From Ctenosaura bakeri (taxonomy: Eukaryota; Chordata; Lepidosauria; Squamata; Iguanidae): DNA of 64,000 bases. Below are positions 35,083 to 48,494 of the stretch, one piece after another. Below the pieces are notes generated by a model, which worked only from the letters and a program-made list of their open reading frames with translations, was not told the DNA's origin and did not search any database. Made by a program: the position numbers and the translations under genes. Location of the stretch: the NCBI GenBank assembly GCA_948474755.1, contig CAOLHI010002567.1, positions 62,001-126,000 of the forward strand. Reading direction: 5' to 3'. Each line of letters starts with the position of its first letter. Position 1 is the first letter of the stretch.

Positions 35083-36851
35083 GCTTTTGAAACCCTTTTG
35101 AAGACCTTCTCACAGTGGGAAGAAAACTGCTATAAGTTCCTCATTATTTCCTTTGAGAAGAAACTTAGTGAACAATTATATACCTAGATAAGAAACATGT
35201 GATGTTAGAAAGTGCAACCACCCGTCCTTGCTATCTGCCCTTCAGATCTTGCACTTCACTGTGGAGAAATGAGATTCCTAGTTTACTTGTGTTATACATG
35301 GAGTGCCTACCACACCCTGTTTGGCCCTAAGGTAGAAAAAAGATGGTGGTTCATGGTGCTAACTTGTAATATAGCCAGAATAAATGAGTAACTCCAAATT
35401 AGCTGTCCCTTTTTAAGCTTTCTGCTAGCAGATTTCACTTTACATATCTCAGGCCAACTGTTTATACATATTAATTTGCAGAATCAGCTGAAACATCTGG
35501 ATGTATCTATTTGATGATTTGAGGAAAATGAAATTAACTTGGAAAGGCAGTATGTAATTAAATTCCTAAGTGTTTATGTCTCCAGTCCAATCTGACCTGA
35601 GCTCCATGAAGAGATTCTTTTTTTAAAAAAAGTGTTGAAACAGTGATTAATAAATGTTGTTTGACAGTCTTGCCAGCAATGCAGCCACTTAAAAATAAAG
35701 AAAGAAAGAAGAGATATGCTATGATGATTTAATTCATTGTTTTCTCATTCTCATTTGGTAAGAAACCACTATGAAATGACAGAATAACCTCATATAGCTA
35801 TCATTTAAATTCCAGAACAAACTGTGTGCAGCTATGGGACAGTCATGGCTCATATGGTATTCTTTATTAATAATTCAGGACCATTATAGATGTCTTTAAT
35901 TGTTTTTAGGAAAGTAAAGGGCAAGGTTCTAGAATTAAGTGATGCCAGCTATTGTAGTGTCCAAGTTTTCCAGGCCTCAGCAATTTCAATTTAAAATGAA
36001 AGTGCAGTATTTTGAACTTGTATTAAATGGCTTTTCTAAAATTAATCAGATTTAGGCCTATTTCTTCCAGTGAGCACCAAAGGATGCTAATCTAGTGTTT
36101 TGCTATAATGCCATAGGCTGCAAGCTGGGTTCACACAAATGTTAGTTGTCCAAAACTTTTTCCTGCGCATAAGAAAACTATGTATCTGGATGATCAAGAG
36201 CTTTCTAGCCTGCCTTGTTGAGCTAGATTTCAAGGTGTAGGTGATTAAAAAAAAGAAATAGAGGAATACTTAGTCATATGAGTTCCCTTCTGCAGAGTGA
36301 AATAGTACAACTGTTTTAATTTGCCCTTTGTGAAAACTAGACCTATGCTTTCTTTGCTCTATACCATCTGTGTAGCTCTAGTGGAAGTCAGTGCTTCCAT
36401 AATAGCAGTTTCTTTCATTAATGGATGGTGTCTTTTGTGGGTAGGATGGACTTAACAACTGGTTTATACTTGATTTCTTGGTATTTGTGCTTGTCCTCCA
36501 ATAGAGAACTACTCCCATTTTTTATTAAGTACAAACAGCCAAAGAGGTGTTTGTACTTGCAGGTGGCAAGCTGGGGACTGAAAGCAATGAAGACTATCAC
36601 TTTACTTAATAATCACTCCCATAAACTCCTCTCCCTCTCTCCTCTTGTGAACACATACACATACATTTGTTGATGACCAATGAATTTTGTTGTCTGTTAG
36701 AGATAGGTTAAGGCATGCATTCAATATGATGTTCATGCACATAAAGAACCCTGCACAGCAGAGTTATGTAAATCATCAGCAGGACAAGATCACAGTCATT
36801 GTTTGTAACTTGCAAATGGCTACAACATGGCAACGTCTATCATCATATGAT

Positions 36852-37257
36852 GGCCCATTTCACACGGCATTTGCCATGTGAAAGGGCCTCTCAAGCGTTG
36901 TGCGATTGTGAGGAGCAATCTGCATGAGGCACTCACAATCGTGCGACACTCCAGGATAGGGCAGGTGCCGCTCGCACACTTTTTCATTTTCGGCTTTCAG
37001 CCGAAAATGGTGCACGATTGCACATTGCTCCAGGACCCCACATGCACTTGCTATGCGTGCAGAGCCTCCAGAGCCACGGTGGTTGCACTTCCTGCCCCAG
37101 CGCAGCCTGGGAATGAAGAGGCAGGGCTTTCGTGCTGCCTGCTCGGGAGCAGGTAGCTCGTGCAGAGCTGAAGCAGCTGGGATGCGAGAGCCTCTCGCTG
37201 GAGGCTGCTCACGTGATCCCCTCACTCCAGCACCAAAAAAGGTAAGGTGCAGAAAAG
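36852..37257. mobile_element. About 400-bp TIR element, copy 3
   Basis: The left end is ggcccatttcacac and the right end ggtaaggtgcagaaa. It shares agcgcagcctgggaa and aaaaaaggtaaggtgcag with copy 2 and an internal hairpin attttcggcttt/cagccgaaaat (36986-37009) with copy 5. It is GC-richer than its surroundings. The 121- and 137-residue frames across it are incidental. Confidence 0.68.
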
Positions 37258-37589
37258 TATTCAGTTTTGTATCAGCCCTCTGCTACTGTCTCTTAGACTT
37301 AAGTCCCTCACATCCCCCTGCAATATGGTGGATAATAATACTGGATTACCTTGTGTCCCAGTGCAGGTGGTCATCCAACCAGAGTTGTGTGCATCACTCT
37401 AAAATGATGAGGTGGGGTAAACTACCAACACTAACCCAGCTTGTGCCACATGCTATTGGTGTTTAAAGCTTGACTATAGGAGAAATATTGTTGCATACTC
37501 AGCTTTTAGAAAACTTCAACTTGTATTGATATCACACTTATATGAAAGTGTAAGGTGTCATAGCCAAGGCCATTGATGTTGAGCATGGC

Positions 37590-37692
37590 CATGGATCCAT
37601 CCAGCCTAGTACTGTAGCAAGGCTCCACCATTGCTCCCAGACCTGCTAGATAAGATTCTTTCAAGCTAGAGAGGCCATGGAATGGCATCTTC
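37590..37692 (-). mobile_element. LINE 3' fragment (L2-like)
   Basis: On the minus strand: catggcctctctagcttgaa, then ggtggagccttgctacagta followed by ctaggctggatggatcc. The last phrase resembles the end of L2/CR1-like LINEs. It is short and decayed. Confidence 0.4.
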
Positions 37693-38160
37693 CTATATAC
37701 GGAACATTTGCTTTTTCAATAGGCCAACAGCCACTCCTTTGATTTTGTGTCAACTCATTTCTAAAAGAGGGAGATGAATGACTGTGATCTCTTGTCATTG
37801 GCAGTAGTAGTCAAACTCATGGCCATTTTCCTGTCAATCCAAAGAATCCTTATCATTGCTTCAGTAACATGTGCCAATTGTTACACTCACCTTCTTGTCA
37901 AGAAATCTCACATCATTGTGGGCAAACTACAGCCAAGGAAAGCTGCCACTTCAACTGTCCCATAAGGCTTAGCAGAAGATTCATTGCAGAACTGTTCTTG
38001 TTCTCAAGACTGGAATGAGGCAATGGTGCAAGGCTAGAAGACCACATCCCCATCACACCTCCTGGGGAAAAATCAAAAAGTTTTTTACCCCTAGATGCTC
38101 CCAAATGCCCTCTAAGGGGAGTGTGAAGCATTTTTAGCATGTTCCTCCAAGGCTATTTTT

Positions 38161-38387
38161 GTTATGGTGGTGTGCTTTCAGGTTGTCTCCAACTTAAGGC
38201 AACCCTAAGGTAAACCTTTCATGGGGTTTTCTTGGCAAGACCTGTTTACGTGGGATTTGCCTTTGCCTTCCTCTGAGGCTGAAAGAGTGTGACTTGTGAA
38301 GGTCACCTGGTGGGTTTCCATGGGGATTTGAACCTTAGTCTTCATAGTCATAATCCAGTGCTTAAACCACTACACCACACTGGCTTT
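38161..38387 (-). mobile_element. tRNA-derived SINE (Squam1-type), near full length
   Basis: Reverse-strand copy: gtgtgctttcaggttgtctc, then caaccctaaggtaaaccttt, catggggttttcttggcaag, ggtcacctggtgggtttcca, tggggatttgaacctt (B-box complement) and aaaccactacaccacactgg (head). It is one of the best preserved copies here. Confidence 0.85.
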
Positions 38388-40808
38388 AGGCCCCTTTAGT
38401 AACAGGAAATTGCCTGGGGTGCCCTGGGGAATACACATAGCCTGTCAGCTGCATTTTGCCCACCCCTGTTAGACCAGTTCAATAATTTAGGCAGAATAGG
38501 ACAGCTCACAAATGAATCATGTTCCAGATGAATGAAGGCATATATATTTAGCCTGATGGGCCTGTTACCACACTCTACACCCCTACTCTGCAGTATGTGC
38601 TATTTTCATAATAGAACATATTTATGGCTGTTTGACAGTGCACTGGCGGAAGCATGTTGACAGGGCAGGATGAACTCAGACATGGTCAGGTCATAAGTTT
38701 AGAGAGGTTTAGGCAGGAAAACCTGACGCTAATGCATTTGTGATGATGCTTTCAACACCTCTGTCTCTGAGCATTCCCAAGAACAATGAAAGATAAACTG
38801 CCCAGATTGGTGAGCAATCAGAGTCCACCCCATAATGTTCTTCTATGGAGATCTTCCCTATTCAATTTACCTGACCAAAACATTAAGAGATTCTCATGAC
38901 TCCCATCAGTATTCTGTCACCTGAAGTTAAAACAATCAGTCCATTCTGGAATCCTTTGTCAATCTAGCGAGAAAGCAATTACTGCTCTGTTTACTCACCC
39001 CTTTTCAGGGTAGTAAATAGGGTATATTTGGCCCCAGTAAATTGTAGTACTTGGACGTAATATGTGGTGCCCAGATCTCTGTTCATTCTTGCCACTCCGT
39101 TTCTGTCTTCTTTTTCAGGATCGGTAACTATCACCCTTTTCACCCAATCTCTTTCTCTCCATTTAGCCTTCCATGCCTCACTTTCCAAGAGCCTTGTATG
39201 GTTCTTGAGAGTGTCTGATTTCTTGTGTATTTTGGCAAAATACTCCTTTTAACTTTTAACTGGAGTCTTCTATAGTTAGTACTAGTATACACAGGTTAAA
39301 AGATCCTGCCATTACCCTCCTCTCGGCAGGCCTCCTTTGAGCTATAATTACCAAAATTCTAAGGAAGTGCTGGCATTGTGGATAGACCTCAAAGTCCCTC
39401 ACCTCTTTGGGTAACAGGCCAAGTATATGTTATTGCTGTTGTCCAGCCATTCTGCTTTGTGAGAAGCAGCTCTGTTGTCCACTAGCTGTATCAACCAGTA
39501 TGCATTCTTCATCATTTTTACCTTGCCCATTTCAGTTCTAGTATCTTTTCCCATGACACAATATGGAAAAGCACTGCCACATCACTGGAAAGGAAGAAGA
39601 GAATTTTGAAAATGTATCATTAAAAACTAGCTGAAGCTTAAAATAATTTCTGAAGCTAATGGAAATCCATTACCAGGCTGTATAGACTTAGTATTTCTAG
39701 AGACTCTTTTAATCCTTACCAGGCAGCATCCCTTTAACCAAGAGAATGAGAAACGACTCAGTCAGAACGAAATACTGACAGTATGTTTTTAACAGCAGGG
39801 TTAGCCATTTATCATTATTCACTTATCGCTAGTAGTGAATGTTATGTTTAGAGCAACCAATTTAAACACAAGCTAATCTAGTTTGGTTTCTTATCTGCGA
39901 TTTCCTCTAACATTGGCAAAAGCTGCAAAACATGTTAAAACTCTTACCCCCTCCTTTCCTGAAAGCAACACCACTATGACCTGTATGTGTCATCCCTCTC
40001 TCTGATATGTTTTACCTTTCCCCTTGAATAAGTACTGCATTAACTTCAAGTTGCAAACAGTAAATTATGAAACCCAGGGTTTCTGCTGCCGAACTAATTG
40101 TTATTAATGAGGTAGCAATCTAAAAGGAAACAGAACGGAAGATGAGCCAGAGGCAAATGCAAACTGATTATAGATCCTCTCCTTGACTGTCTGGTTTCTA
40201 ACAGGAAAAGTAGTTGAATACAATTCCCATGGAGCTTTGCATGGCAGATAACTCCTGAATATAGTTAGACTATATTGTCAAGGTTGATAAATTGGTTTAG
40301 TATTGCTTCACCTCTGGAAAAGGGAACGGAGCTCACAATAGACCTCCTGACAAGAAAGAACTTTTCCAACTCTACATTTGTCAAAGTAAGAGTTACTCCT
40401 AATAATGTTTTACTTGGCAGTTTTGTGACTGTGGAAATATTAAGCTGTGGCAGTGTGTCCTGCACAAAGCTGTTAAGAGTTGTTACTTCCTCCTAGAAGT
40501 ATTTTTCAAAATCATCCAGCCAGTGGTCCCCTTCAGTGCTTTTTGACTGGAATATAGCATTCTGCATTGTAAATCTGCCCTTTTGAATATTTTCTCATAG
40601 CCTGAATCCTAATGAAAAGGACAAGTTTCAGTGGTGCAGATCCAAGCAATCCGTTTTTAAGGACATGAGGTGAATCTTATTGGTAAGATTTATCTTCCCA
40701 TATCTTACCATTGTAGTACTCCCAAGCCCAGTCAATATGGATTCATATCTGCCTCATGGAGCTTGTGTAAGAAATGTTTTAAACTGTGAGCATGAAAAAA
40801 AAGCCTTG

Positions 40809-40864
40809 TTTTTTTTTCTCTCTCTCTCTCTCTCCCTCTCTCTCTCTGTGTCCCTCTCCCTCTC
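40809..40864. repeat. (TC)n microsatellite
   Basis: A T run is followed by TC units with ccctctc and tgtgtc interruptions. The Ser-Leu and Arg-Glu repeat frames on the two strands are artefacts. Confidence 0.92.
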
Positions 40865-42050
40865 ATAATCCCCAGAATTTCACAATAACATGACAAGCTG
40901 TTAATGCTGCAGATGAGTTCAATTAACTGCAAAACTGACATATTCAGAAATTTCATTTGGGCCTATAAGCAGTAACACTATAAAGAACATGCCAAAGGCT
41001 ATCAAAGGAATCCTGGCTTGTTTGGAAACCATTGACCATGAACCATAGAAGGAAAGTTTTAATGTTACAAAGACTGTGTGACCCAGTTCTGCATTCTACT
41101 TTATTTATCCTCTAGGGTTTAAAACAATAAACAAGAAAGCAACAATAATTGGGGAGAGTAAGTAGAGGACTGTCATTCATCATTCATGTTTGAAGTAAAA
41201 TTCACATTTTAATAACTCTCTGTTTTATAAACAGATGCTCAAACACGATTACACAGATACCTCAAATACGGCACACTAATGTAACACACATAAATTTTCA
41301 GGTGACTTATTATGTCAGAGGTCATAAAATCTCAATCCCAAAACCTGTTCATGAATTTGAAATGATGCAGTGGGGAGGACCCACTTTGGGGAATTACTTG
41401 AAGCTGAAAAATGGGAACCAGAAGGGAGCTAAGAGTATCTTCTTTCCTGATTACCACCCCTTCTCTGTTCCAAAATACCTCCTTCAAAGCCAGGTTTTCA
41501 TGGCTAAGAGTCATGATTCAGTGGGAAAGAGAGGGAATGGGTCCCAAGTGCAGTTTGGGCATTTTGAGATAGTGCTGAAAAGACACTCGTCTGAAAGCTT
41601 AGAGGCCCACTTTCAGTATATTGAACATGATGGACCAGAGCTCTGTCTAATTATAAGACAGTTTCCTACTTGAAAAGGGGGGTGTTGTGATATAAGTACA
41701 ACTAGCTTACTGACAATATAACAGAGTTATCCTGAAGGTAGTGTTTATGAAAGATCTACTCTACAATTTTCATGCTTTTCTCTCAAGCATTTTTTAAGAA
41801 ATGCTGCTACAAATTTGCATAGATAATCTTGTAAGTCTGAATAGTAGTTTATCCTAGGTTTTTATGTATTTTCTAAATTCCCGATACTGGGGCAAATAAT
41901 GGTTTTGTCACAGTTGCAGCTGCTTTTTTAAAAAAACAGAAAACAAAAATCAGGAAGATATTGTCCACTTACATTTAATCAGTGGGCCTTTTAATCTTAC
42001 TACAAGTGGTGGCAGGATTGGATTTTAATCTGATTCACAGAAATCCTGGC

Positions 42051-42419
42051 CATTTCTGCATGGCATTGCAATCCCGCTATGGGGACGGGATGACGGTGGT
42101 CCATGGGTCATGCTTTCGCATGATGTCATCATGGTCCCTCTGCCATCCTGCCCCCACTTGTCACAGTCGTGGGATGTTTGCTAAATGGAATAAATCCATG
42201 AAGTGTCTGCAATCACACAAAGTTTCCATCCTTCCTGGTTATGCAGAAAGGCAGGAAGTCCAATGGAAGCACTTTCTTCCCCAATGCAGCCCAGCTGTGC
42301 TGCAGAAAGCAGACACATGTCACTTGTGCTCCTTTATGCAGGGAGTCAGTTGGGTGTGGAGGGGAGTGCTGCCAGGATCACAATGGGAGGACAGTGGGAT
42401 CAGGTAGCATGCTGAAATG
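42051..42419. mobile_element. About 370-bp TIR element, copy 4
   Basis: It starts catttctgcatggca and ends agcatgctgaaatg, imperfect inverted repeats. The blocks atggggacgggatgacggtg, catcctgcccccacttgtca and ttccccaatgcagcccagct align with copy 1 (9.1 kb). No clean target duplication is seen. The 141-residue plus-strand frame across it comes from the element and is not a gene. Confidence 0.68.
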
Positions 42420-42950
42420 TCCCCTATTGGTTTGTCCCAACTAAGGTAGACCCATTCAGTCATTAAATGAGAAATCAATACATAGGTAAGCCCAGTTGGT
42501 TCAATGATTCTACTCTATTCAGGTCTAATAATTGAGTTTAGGCTGTTATCTTTTTAATTTCACAATAAGAGTCTCTGAATGCCCAGTAACAGGGCAATTT
42601 CCTCTACACAACCTGAAGGTATGGACACAGAAGATATGCATAATTCTATGAGGTCTGATGCAGCCACTACACTTTCCTGAAGTAGCAAAATTGCATTCCC
42701 TGGGAACTGAATATTTGCATGTGTGAAATATAAACACTGTACAAATGTTAGTATGAAACCAGATGCTGCTCAGCACTGAGAGGAAAAGGAAGAGATTTGA
42801 TCCTAGAGCTATAAAGTTAAGAATGATTAAGACTGTGGAGATAAAAATGGAATAGGCTTCAATAATAACAACTTATCAGTGTTTCCAGGCTGGCTATGTG
42901 AAAAGAATAAGTGGGACAGATAAATAAGAATCAGGGGTGGGGATTATCTA

Positions 42951-43052
42951 GCTCTCCAGATGTTGATGAACTGCTACTCCCATCAGGTCTAGCTACCAGA
43001 TCCAGTGATGAGGAAAGCTTGGAAGCTGCAATCCAACAACATCTGGTGGGTG
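42951..43052. repeat. Palindromic repeat with CAACATCTGG ends
   Basis: The left arm ctccagatgttgatgaactg-ctactcccatca and the right arm gcaatccaacaacatctgg pair as an imperfect hairpin. It is the best preserved end of the palindrome family found at 11.2 and 33.6 kb. Confidence 0.6.
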
Positions 43053-43338
43053 ACACAATTCTCGCCTCTCATATACATGGATATATTTTGTTGATCTTTC
43101 AAAGAACCCCTCCTAGTTAAGAAGGGAGCTTGGGGAACAGTACGTAGTGACTGGATGATGGGGGATCCAGGAGAATATAATTGTATTTAAAGGAGAACAA
43201 ACGTGAATTGGAGAAGCATTTGGACAAACATGGAAACACTAGGGAGGGTTTTGATAACATTGGCATGCCCTGCATCTATATAGTTATTAAAGAAAATTGG
43301 GGAGCTGGCTGATCAGTGATATATTATTTAATTGATTG

Positions 43339-43588
43339 TAGCCAGCTTTGTGTAGTGGTTTGAGTGTTGGGCTATGACTCTGGAGACTTGGGTTCGAATC
43401 CCCATTCAGCCATGGAAACTAGCTGGGTGATCTTGGGCAAGTCACAGTCTCAGCCTTAGAAGAAGCTAAAGACAAACTCCTTCAGAAGTAATCTTACCAA
43501 GAAAATCTCATAGGTTTTATGATGCCTTAGGGTCACCATAAGTTGGAAACAACTTGAAGGCCCACAACAGCAACTACAACAACAACAA
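43339..43588 (+). mobile_element. tRNA-derived SINE (Squam1-type), full length
   Basis: The head gccagctttgtgtagtggtt (A box) is followed by gggttcgaatcc (B box, 43390-43401), ccatggaaactagctgggtg, atcttgggcaagtcac, aagaaaatctcataggtttt, gccttagggtcaccataagt and an aacttgaaggcccacaac tail with CAA repeats. This is the clearest copy in the window and the reference for the others. The A and B boxes are those of a pol III promoter. It is not a functional tRNA, since the cloverleaf is not maintained. Confidence 0.88.
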
Positions 43589-45020
43589 ATCAATATTATC
43601 CGTTTCCTCAAAGTTGCTTGAAGTTCAAATGTGGTTCAACACCCCCTTCCCAAATGTATTCTTATAACAATCCTATCAAGTAAGGAAGACTAAGATCCAT
43701 TTTATTTAATTAAAAATGCACCTTGAACTATCATGTTCAAACTTACAAAGTAAGGGAAAGCTGAATTGAGTTGTGTATTATTCACACAGTACTGCATTTG
43801 GAGGCTTATAACTACAGTCAAGCTCTCAGTCACACAATAAAAAGAACGGAAGAAAACTAGGTCATAAGCACTGCATTTTCAGTGCTTTCCTATGACATAA
43901 TACATCACTTAATAGTAAACTTAATGGTGACAGTGAACATTAGGACACATCAAGTAAACATAGGCCCTTCATGAGCCATGGACCTGCATACTATCTCAGC
44001 CACAGAGTCATTAGTTCCTTCATGCATTCTCCTCATGACCAAGCAGCAGTAAATCTTTTCATATTAACTCATACCATTCATTTGTTTCAGGTTCTTTTAT
44101 GATCTTAGGCTCTCATTATAATAAAGACTACATCAGGGTTCTGTATCCTATATCTCCACAAGTGGAGTTTGTGCATTGACTGTGCTACCCTTGTGGTGAA
44201 TAACAACTAAATGCAAATCCAAATGTGCAACAAAATGCACACATGCTTCCCTATGTGCATTGCGTGCAGGTATCCATACATATCTGAATGAACAAGGGCT
44301 GCACACATGCAACTCCACTTCTGCAACCTTGCACTGAATACAGACATTACACGTTGGACAAAAATGTCAAACCACTTCTGTAAGACAATGTACACATATG
44401 CAAGGCACCAAAAGGGTTCAGCTTTTGTGATTTGCTTTTACAGTATATTCTAATGGCAATTTCCAGGACTTCCAGGGCTGTGCTTAAGGCCCAACCAGAA
44501 AGAGGGGAACGGTACTAGGAAAAGTTGGGTAACCATTTTCCTTCAGTGCTCACTTCAAAACCCAGTTCTGTAAACAAAATCACCTAGGTCTGACATGTTT
44601 TATTTCTGTCTCAGTTGGTTAGAGTTCCAACATGTGGAAAATGGTCCTATCCATCTACAGAATACACCCAGCATGCTACTCACAGTCATCACATAGAAGG
44701 AAAAGTTAATGCTATGCCATTTCTTCATCCAAAGAGCTCAGGCTGCATAAACAAAGCTCTTATTTTCCTTGTAACAATCCCATGAGAAGAGTTAGGCTGT
44801 GAAATAATGACTTCTCTACAGCACTGCAGTCAGCATCATGGCTGAGTGAGAATTTGAACTCAGATATTCCCTTTTCAAACTGTACTGAGGGAAAGAGAGT
44901 GTATAGTGAAACACTGCTGATTACTATATGGATATCATGTATCTCTTGTTTACCAACATATCTGAAAGCTGAAAGCCCCCATAGATTACCATATGCATTT
45001 CATAACTCTTACTCAGAGTG

Positions 45021-45113
45021 TGGAAATACTACTTTTTTGGGCTTCAGCTCCCAGAATCCTCCAGCCATCATGGACAATTCTGGGAGTTATAGTCCAAAAC
45101 AGTAATTTTTCCA
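45021..45113. repeat. 93-bp palindromic repeat with CTCCCAGAAT core
   Basis: The arms actacttttttgggcttcag/ctcccagaat and attctgggagttatagtcca/aaacagtaattttt pair around ccagccatcatgg. In the opposite sense the core approaches the ACTACAnnTCCCA promoter motif bound by ZNF143. It is probably an old non-autonomous DNA transposon. Confidence 0.65.
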
Positions 45114-47272
45114 GGCTCTGGTCTTACTGTTAGACGTAGTGGCGGCTCGACTCATTGATGGTGACTGAACCAATGTGTGATTTAAGAAAGTTATATTTGG
45201 AATAGGGCATGCTTTAAAATTCATCTTCATTTGTTATTGTTTTCAATGAAAAATACTTTAGCAGCCAAGAAATCGACTGCCAAATTATATGGCTGAGCTT
45301 CTGTAGACTTAAGCTGGCTGCTGTTTTTGCAGAGAGCTGCCAGGATTCAGGTGGAACAGCAATGTCTTTTTGCATGGGGAACTTGGCTCTGTTGACTTTG
45401 TCAGGGCTGACTGCCAGTTGCAAATCAGTTAATAATAACTATCTCAATTTCCCTATTTTGTTGTGTAATTATCCAGCCCTTTTCTTCCCTGACACCCCCA
45501 ACAGCTAGAAACTGTTGAAGCCTAGAGATGGGATTTCACATTTCTTGGATTGATATAGGGTCTTCTGTTTCAAGAGTTTCCCAGTGCCGGAAATCATAAG
45601 ATGAGACAACAAGATTGGTCAATATGATAGATGGGCATAACTTCTTGAATTCTTTTCCCTTAGTCTATTTGTCTGTAGTGCAAAAAGAAACTTGTTTTAT
45701 TTCCCACTTCTTAGCTTTATCTGCTGCAGTAGTTACAATGATGTAAGCTGTGTAAGATTATGGACTCTTCCTAATCAAGGCTGTGTCTGATTGAGAAGGT
45801 ACTTTTCAGTACATCCAGCTCCATGCTGTAGCACCCATACAGAGAGGCAGGAAATATGCTTGGAAAAAAGCAGTGGCCAAAGACTCCACTCACTTTCTTT
45901 ATCCAGTATCCCTCAGATGGACTCTAGCTCCCCACCTGAGCATACCTTTGGCTAAATTCTGCCTCTGCCTGAAACCCATGTCATCCTGATAAAGTCTTCA
46001 ATAGCTATCATATTCTGTTTCAGTTTGATACAGGTCTTTGGTCGTGGTTCCAATGCAATGTTATGTTCTGTAGCACAGGTATTTTTTCTTTGTTTTACAG
46101 GCATGATGTAAAGTGGGCATGTGGAGCTCTTTTATTGCCTCCTGTTTCATCTGCAGTATTGTTGCAGAAGCATGTTAAAATATAAAAAGAGGGCTAGTGT
46201 ATCTTAAAACTCCTGCAATACATCTGGTTTCATCAAAAGGTTCCCTCAACTGGAGTTTTAGTGTATTTCAGATGTTTTAGTTATAATAGGGCCTGCCTCT
46301 TCCTCCTCCAGAGAAGAATTCATTCTTCTCATATCCTTTCTGTTTGAGATTTCTCATGCTCATCTCCTGTTTATCTTGGGGTTATTTGCTTCGAGATAAA
46401 CTGTTTTCAATGGCTTTGTGCTTTCTTTAGTAAACAGTGAATGTGCCACTGATGTCAACGAAGGAAATCAGTGTCAAGCACAGGAAAAGCCAGAAGTTGA
46501 ATGGCTGTTCCTTCAAAATAGGAAACAGCTTGAAGGGATTTTTTTGGAAGCAGGTAGAGCTGTTTTAGTTTACAGTGACACTCTGTGGCCACCAGCAGAG
46601 ACAAATGTATCTGTTGTCCCATAAAGAAGCATGTGCAATTCTTAAGCATGAGTGGATCTGCCTGCTAATAGAGCAAAGTAGGTGGTCATAATATTTAACA
46701 TGCCTTATGGAAACATACAAATGGAATAGTGTTTTGGGGTTGTTTGTGGTGTTGTTGATTTGGTTTGTATTGTACATATCCTTCAAACTAGCATTTGCAG
46801 ACTGTGGGCTACTTTACAATGTCCAAACTGCTTTTCTTTGTCCTAAAATAACACTATTAAAAGTTTCCACTATGATAAGTTTCAGTCTTTAAAACAGCTT
46901 GTTTGAAAGTGAAATCTGAATTTGTTTGTACTAAAATATCGGAGTTGACTTGAGGTATGTTGCTGTCTGAGGCAGAACAAGCAGTGATACCTACCAACAC
47001 TTTCTTCATTTCTGGTGGGAAAAAATATGAACGAAAATACAAAGGAAACTGATTATTTGCTTCCCTTTCAAGACATCAAAAATCTGTTGCCTGAGGCAGA
47101 TGCTCACATTACTTAATAATAAAACTCTAAACAGCATGGGGCCTCAGTATTTTAATGAGTACCTCTCCCTCTTGGAAAGTCTACAGAGGAGTGAGTGAAA
47201 ATGAGAGATCAATTGCAACCTTATCTGAAATATTGGATCATGGGACCAGCTTCTGAGAATGAGAATTATAAA

Positions 47273-48181
47273 TAGGGATGGGACAAATCCAGAATTTTCC
47301 AAATCCGGATCCGAATCCCTGGAAGGTTCTGGGAATCCACGAATCTCACAAATCTCGAATCTTTTGAATCCTTTTTTTTAAAAGAGTTTAAAAATCAAGG
47401 GAAAGAAGGATAATCTTGGGCAAGACGCACTCTCTCAGCCTTAGCAAAAGCCTAGGCAAAGGCAAACCTCCCTCTGAAGAAATCTGGCCAAGACAGTTGT
47501 CATAGTTTTTACCTCAGGATCTCCCCAGGTTGAAAATGACATGAAGGCCCTTTCTACATAGGCAGGAAAATGTGGATTAATCCTACATTTTCCTGCCAGT
47601 GTAAACAGGATCACTAAAGTAGAGAGATCATCCAGGTCAAAACTGGCTTTTCTTTACATAGCTCCTTCCGGCATCCTGGAGTTTGTACTTTGATGATGCA
47701 CCAGAACACTTTGGCAGAGAAGGCTGTGATGCCTTGTAAAACTCCAAACCCCAGAATTGTGTCTGAAAGAGGTTTGCAAGGAAGCTATGCAAAGGAATGT
47801 TTCAACTGTCCTTGAAATCTCAAGCCTGTAGCTTCCAGTCAAGTACTGAACTGAAATTTTAAATGTTCAATTTAAATATCGTAGAATACAACCCCAGCTG
47901 TAATTTCTGAAATTGTCAGCAAAGGCCATTACTACTCCAAGGGAAAACCTCACCTACTTACTATCTTCCTTTGTGTATCTGGTCTCCCAAGTTTTCAAGA
48001 GTTCCGGTCTCCCAGGTTTTCAGGCGTCCCAATCTCCCTGCCTTTCAGGAGTCCTGGTCTCCAACAATCTATTTGGTTGCCGGATTCGAAAGATTTGGTT
48101 TGCCTATTTTGGCACAGGGATTTGCATTCTGGAATCTCGAATTGTTACCCAGGATTCGAGGATTCGGTTGGCCCATCCCTA
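47273..48181. mobile_element. 909-bp hAT-type non-autonomous transposon
   Basis: It starts tagggatggg and ends cccatcccta, a perfect 10-bp inverted repeat. It is flanked by exact 8-bp copies of attataaa (47265-47272 and 48182-48189). Sub-terminal sequence on both sides is rich in ggattcga and gaatctcgaat words. Inside are a SINE fragment (47411-47548) and a short tandem of ggtctcccaggttttcagg units (47984-48060). There is no transposase. Confidence 0.88.
47411..47548 (+). mobile_element. tRNA-derived SINE, 3' fragment inside the hAT element
   Basis: It has atcttgggcaagacgcactc, agccttagcaaaagcctagg, aaacctccctctgaagaaat and gaaaatgacatgaaggcc, matching the 3' two thirds of the copy at 43.3 kb. 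The tRNA-like head is missing. Confidence 0.7.
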
Positions 48182-48494
48182 ATTATAAACTGCATAATAG
48201 ATCATCAGAACCATTCACTGAGCCTGTATGAATAAAAGCATACTCCTGTTTTATATCGATATGTTGAGCTTTCTAATTATGAGTATTTGCTATTCTAGTG
48301 GGTGCGTGTGTGGAAGGTTCAGCTGGTAAAGAGAGCTACAGTCAGATTGTTAACTCAGAATGGGTATAGGGAGTGTAAACCTTTTGTTTCAATAGCTCCA
48401 ATGGCTGCTTCTCCATTTCCAAGGGCAATTCCAAGTGTTGGTTATGATCTATAGAATCCTGTACTCATACAGTTCAGGTCCAAGTCATCTGAAA

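Noticed and set aside
36860..37466. Overlapping frames of 92-137 residues on both strands
   Set aside because: They lie in the GC-rich TIR element (copy 3), where stop codons are rare by composition.
41302..41673. A 123-residue plus-strand frame
   Set aside because: It starts inside intron sequence and ends in a LINE-like phrase; no domain or splice signal supports it.
41982..42407. A 141-residue plus-strand frame
   Set aside because: It coincides with TIR element copy 4 and has no recognisable domain.
43339..43410. A tRNA gene, from the A and B boxes
   Set aside because: The boxes belong to a SINE head; the rest of the cloverleaf is degenerate and SINE body follows directly.
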